From Actinomycetales bacterium Ga0077552 (lineage in GTDB: Bacteria > Actinomycetota > Actinomycetes > Actinomycetales > Microbacteriaceae): a stretch of 6,775 bases of DNA. Numbering within the stretch: position 1 is the stretch's first letter; each line of letters starts with the position of its first letter. The notes below the pieces were generated by a model that saw only the letters and a program-made list of their open reading frames with translations, was not told where the DNA came from and did not search any database. A program made the translations under genes and the position numbers. Where the stretch lies: assembly GCA_001464255.1 (NCBI GenBank), contig LNFD01000261.1, forward strand, positions 1 through 6,775, read 5' to 3'. Positions 5,835-6,775 of this stretch are shown here, piece after piece.

Positions 5835-6127
5835 CGGCTAGAGGCGGATGGTGCCCTGATAGCCGTCACCGGCATCCGGATCGCCGTCGGTCTGGATGAC
5901 GCCGAGATCGCCGTCGCCCGGAATCGGGGCGGGCGCGGGCAGAGTGGTCTGCCGGTCGAGCTCGATCGAGGCGTGGGGTTGAAGACCTCGTCGCCGATAC
6001 CGACGAGCCCGCCGCCCGAGCCGCCGCGGCGGCCGTCACCGCGCAGGTCGATCCACCCGACGCGCTGCGCGATCGCGCCGAGCGCGACGACCCCGGCCGC
6101 GATCAGCAGCCACCCCCACCACTCCAT
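5831..6127 (-). CDS. Short membrane-anchored protein, probably frameshifted
   Basis: The minus-strand ATG at 6127 opens a protein starting MEWWGWLLIAAGVVALGAI: one N-terminal membrane segment (about 3-21), then a Gly/Arg-rich linker and GDEVFNP (45-51). As read, the frame continues as low-complexity Pro/Ser/Arg sequence to a TAG at 5831. A different minus-strand frame, open from about 5972 to a TAG at 5838-5840, reads ASIELDRQTTLPAP, then APIPGDGDLGVIQ, and ends GYQGTIRL. That looks like the genuine C-terminus: it is acidic and non-repetitive, and it gives a total of about 95 residues. The switch needs a net loss of one base (mod 3) near 5970-5980. So this is either a pseudogene or a sequencing error in a GC-rich stretch. 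Function unknown; I recall short anchored proteins with similar LDRQT-LPAPAP endings in Microbacteriaceae, but cannot check. Confidence 0.6.
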   Translation of the reverse strand: MEWWGWLLIAAGVVALGAIAQRVGWIDLRGDGRRGGSGGGLVGIGDEVFNPTPRSSSTGRPLCPRPPRFRATAISASSRPTAIRMPVTAIRAPSASSR

Positions 6128-6133
6128 ACCCTC

Positions 6134-6139
6134 AGCCTA
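6134..6139 (-). promoter_or_regulatory. Candidate leaderless -10 element (TAGGCT) of the small anchored-protein gene
   Basis: On the minus strand TAGGCT is followed by 6 nt (GAGGGT) and the ATG at 6127. The GAGGG is too close to the ATG to serve as a ribosome site, so a leaderless start is the better reading. It lies in the 34-nt gap behind the hmuV-type gene; no clear -35. Confidence 0.5.
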
Positions 6140-6161
6140 GTCGGCGCTCGCGGAGGAATCC

Positions 6162-6775
6162 TCAGTCGCGCAGCGGCAGCACGATCGGGCGATCGGATGC
6201 TCCCAGGCGGTGGATCTGCACGTCGAGCCCGTAGACCCGCCCGACGCGGTCGGCCGTCATGACGGCGGCGGGCGTGCCGACGGCATCGAGCCGGCCGTGG
6301 TCGAGCAGCGCGATGCGGTCGGCGTAGGCGCCCGCGAGCGAGAGGTCGTGCACGACGACGACGACCGAGCGGCCCTCGGAGGCGAGGTGGCGGGCGAGGC
6401 GCATGACCTCCTCCTGGTGCCGAAGGTCGAGGGCCGCGGTCGGCTCGTCGAGGAAGACGATCGGGGTGGACTGCGCGAGCACGCGCGCGAGAGATACGCG
6501 CGCCTGCTCGCCTCCGCTGAGGCTCGTGAACCGGCGGCCGAGCAGGTGGGCGATGTCAGTGGCATCGACCGCGGCATCCACCGCCCGTTCGTCGTCGGCG
6601 AGGTCGGCCGTGCGCAGCCAGGGGCTGCGGCCCATCTGCACGATCTCGAGCACGCGGAAGGGGAAGCTCACGGTGTTCGCCTGCGAGAGCACGGCGCGAC
6701 GGCGGGCGAGCTCGAGCGGACGATAGGCGGCGACCGCGCGGCCCATGAGCTCGACCGCTCCCTCGCTCGGCCGCA
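6162..6775 (-). CDS. hmuV: Hemin ABC transporter ATP-binding protein, HmuV type (5' end outside window)
   Basis: ATPase subunit of a haem-type (or siderophore-type) importer. The frame is open through the right edge of the window, reading RPSEGAVEL before the internal Met at 6746, so that Met is not the start and the first ~60 residues, including Walker A, are missing. Numbering from that Met: the HmuV-like PLELARRRAVLSQ (10-22, Q-loop Q22); VSFPFRVLEIVQMGRSPW (26-43); the ABC signature LSGGE (76-80); Walker B IVFLDEP (96-102); the D-loop ALD (105-107); and the H-loop histidine H133 in VVHDLS. The PLELARRRAVL-Q and FPF-V-E-V-GR-P blocks are what point to HmuV among iron-complex ATPases. The binding protein and FecCD-type permease are expected to the right of the window. 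The gene ends 34 nt before the small anchored-protein gene, which appears to have its own promoter. Confidence 0.85.
   Translation of the reverse strand, partial: RPSEGAVELMGRAVAAYRPLELARRRAVLSQANTVSFPFRVLEIVQMGRSPWLRTADLADDERAVDAAVDATDIAHLLGRRFTSLSGGEQARVSLARVLAQSTPIVFLDEPTAALDLRHQEEVMRLARHLASEGRSVVVVVHDLSLAGAYADRIALLDHGRLDAVGTPAAVMTADRVGRVYGLDVQIHRLGASDRPIVLPLRD

Noticed and set aside
6403..6726. Plus-strand open frame opposite the hmuV-type gene
   Set aside because: Ser/Arg/Thr-rich with no motifs, and fully antisense to an ATPase whose signature, Walker B and H-loop are intact.

Overview
The window reads as a piece of a high-GC actinobacterial chromosome, most likely from the Microbacteriaceae. 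The grounds are the very strong G/C bias at third codon positions, a CUT1 sugar-permease pair with no dedicated ATPase next to a GH1 glucosidase and a LacI regulator, a HmuV-type ATPase, and several genes whose ATG lies 6-7 nt after a TANNNT -10 hexamer (leaderless pattern). The family assignment is inference; the gene families are read directly.

Layout. (1) Positions 43-3529 hold three genes joined by ATGA overlaps, each with a Shine-Dalgarno: a MalF-type permease, a MalG-type permease, and a cytoplasmic GH1 beta-glucosidase. The substrate-binding protein would be expected just upstream, outside the window. (2) Positions 3540-4562 hold a LacI-family repressor in the same direction, with what looks like its own leaderless promoter built on the glucosidase stop codon. 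Together these resemble the actinobacterial cebEFG-bglC/celR type of cello-oligosaccharide locus: the transporter imports a beta-linked oligosaccharide, the GH1 enzyme hydrolyses it inside the cell, and the regulator senses a sugar.

(3) Positions 4563-5259 are a scar. After a GC-rich intergenic stretch with two inverted repeats comes the promoter and first ~30 codons of a small GNAT acetyltransferase gene. This is joined out of frame to the C-terminal half of a second LacI-type gene. Both parents have intact relatives in the window: the GNAT at 5550 and the LacI at 3540. The LacI piece also lacks six residues of a conserved core strand. I call it a deletion relic of an older duplication.

(4) Positions 5294-5834 hold two small intact genes on the same strand: a DUF1232 (YkvA-like) membrane protein and a COG2388-type GNAT acetyltransferase. 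(5) On the minus strand, a short membrane-anchored protein (about 5838-6127) appears to carry a frameshift. Upstream of it lies the 3' part of a hemin ABC-transporter ATPase (hmuV type) that runs off the right edge.

I see no rRNA, tRNA, CRISPR array, insertion sequence or prophage gene. The most notable signals are the GNAT/LacI chimeric relic, the five -10-to-ATG leaderless arrangements (two built on the preceding gene's stop codon), and the frameshift in the small minus-strand gene.
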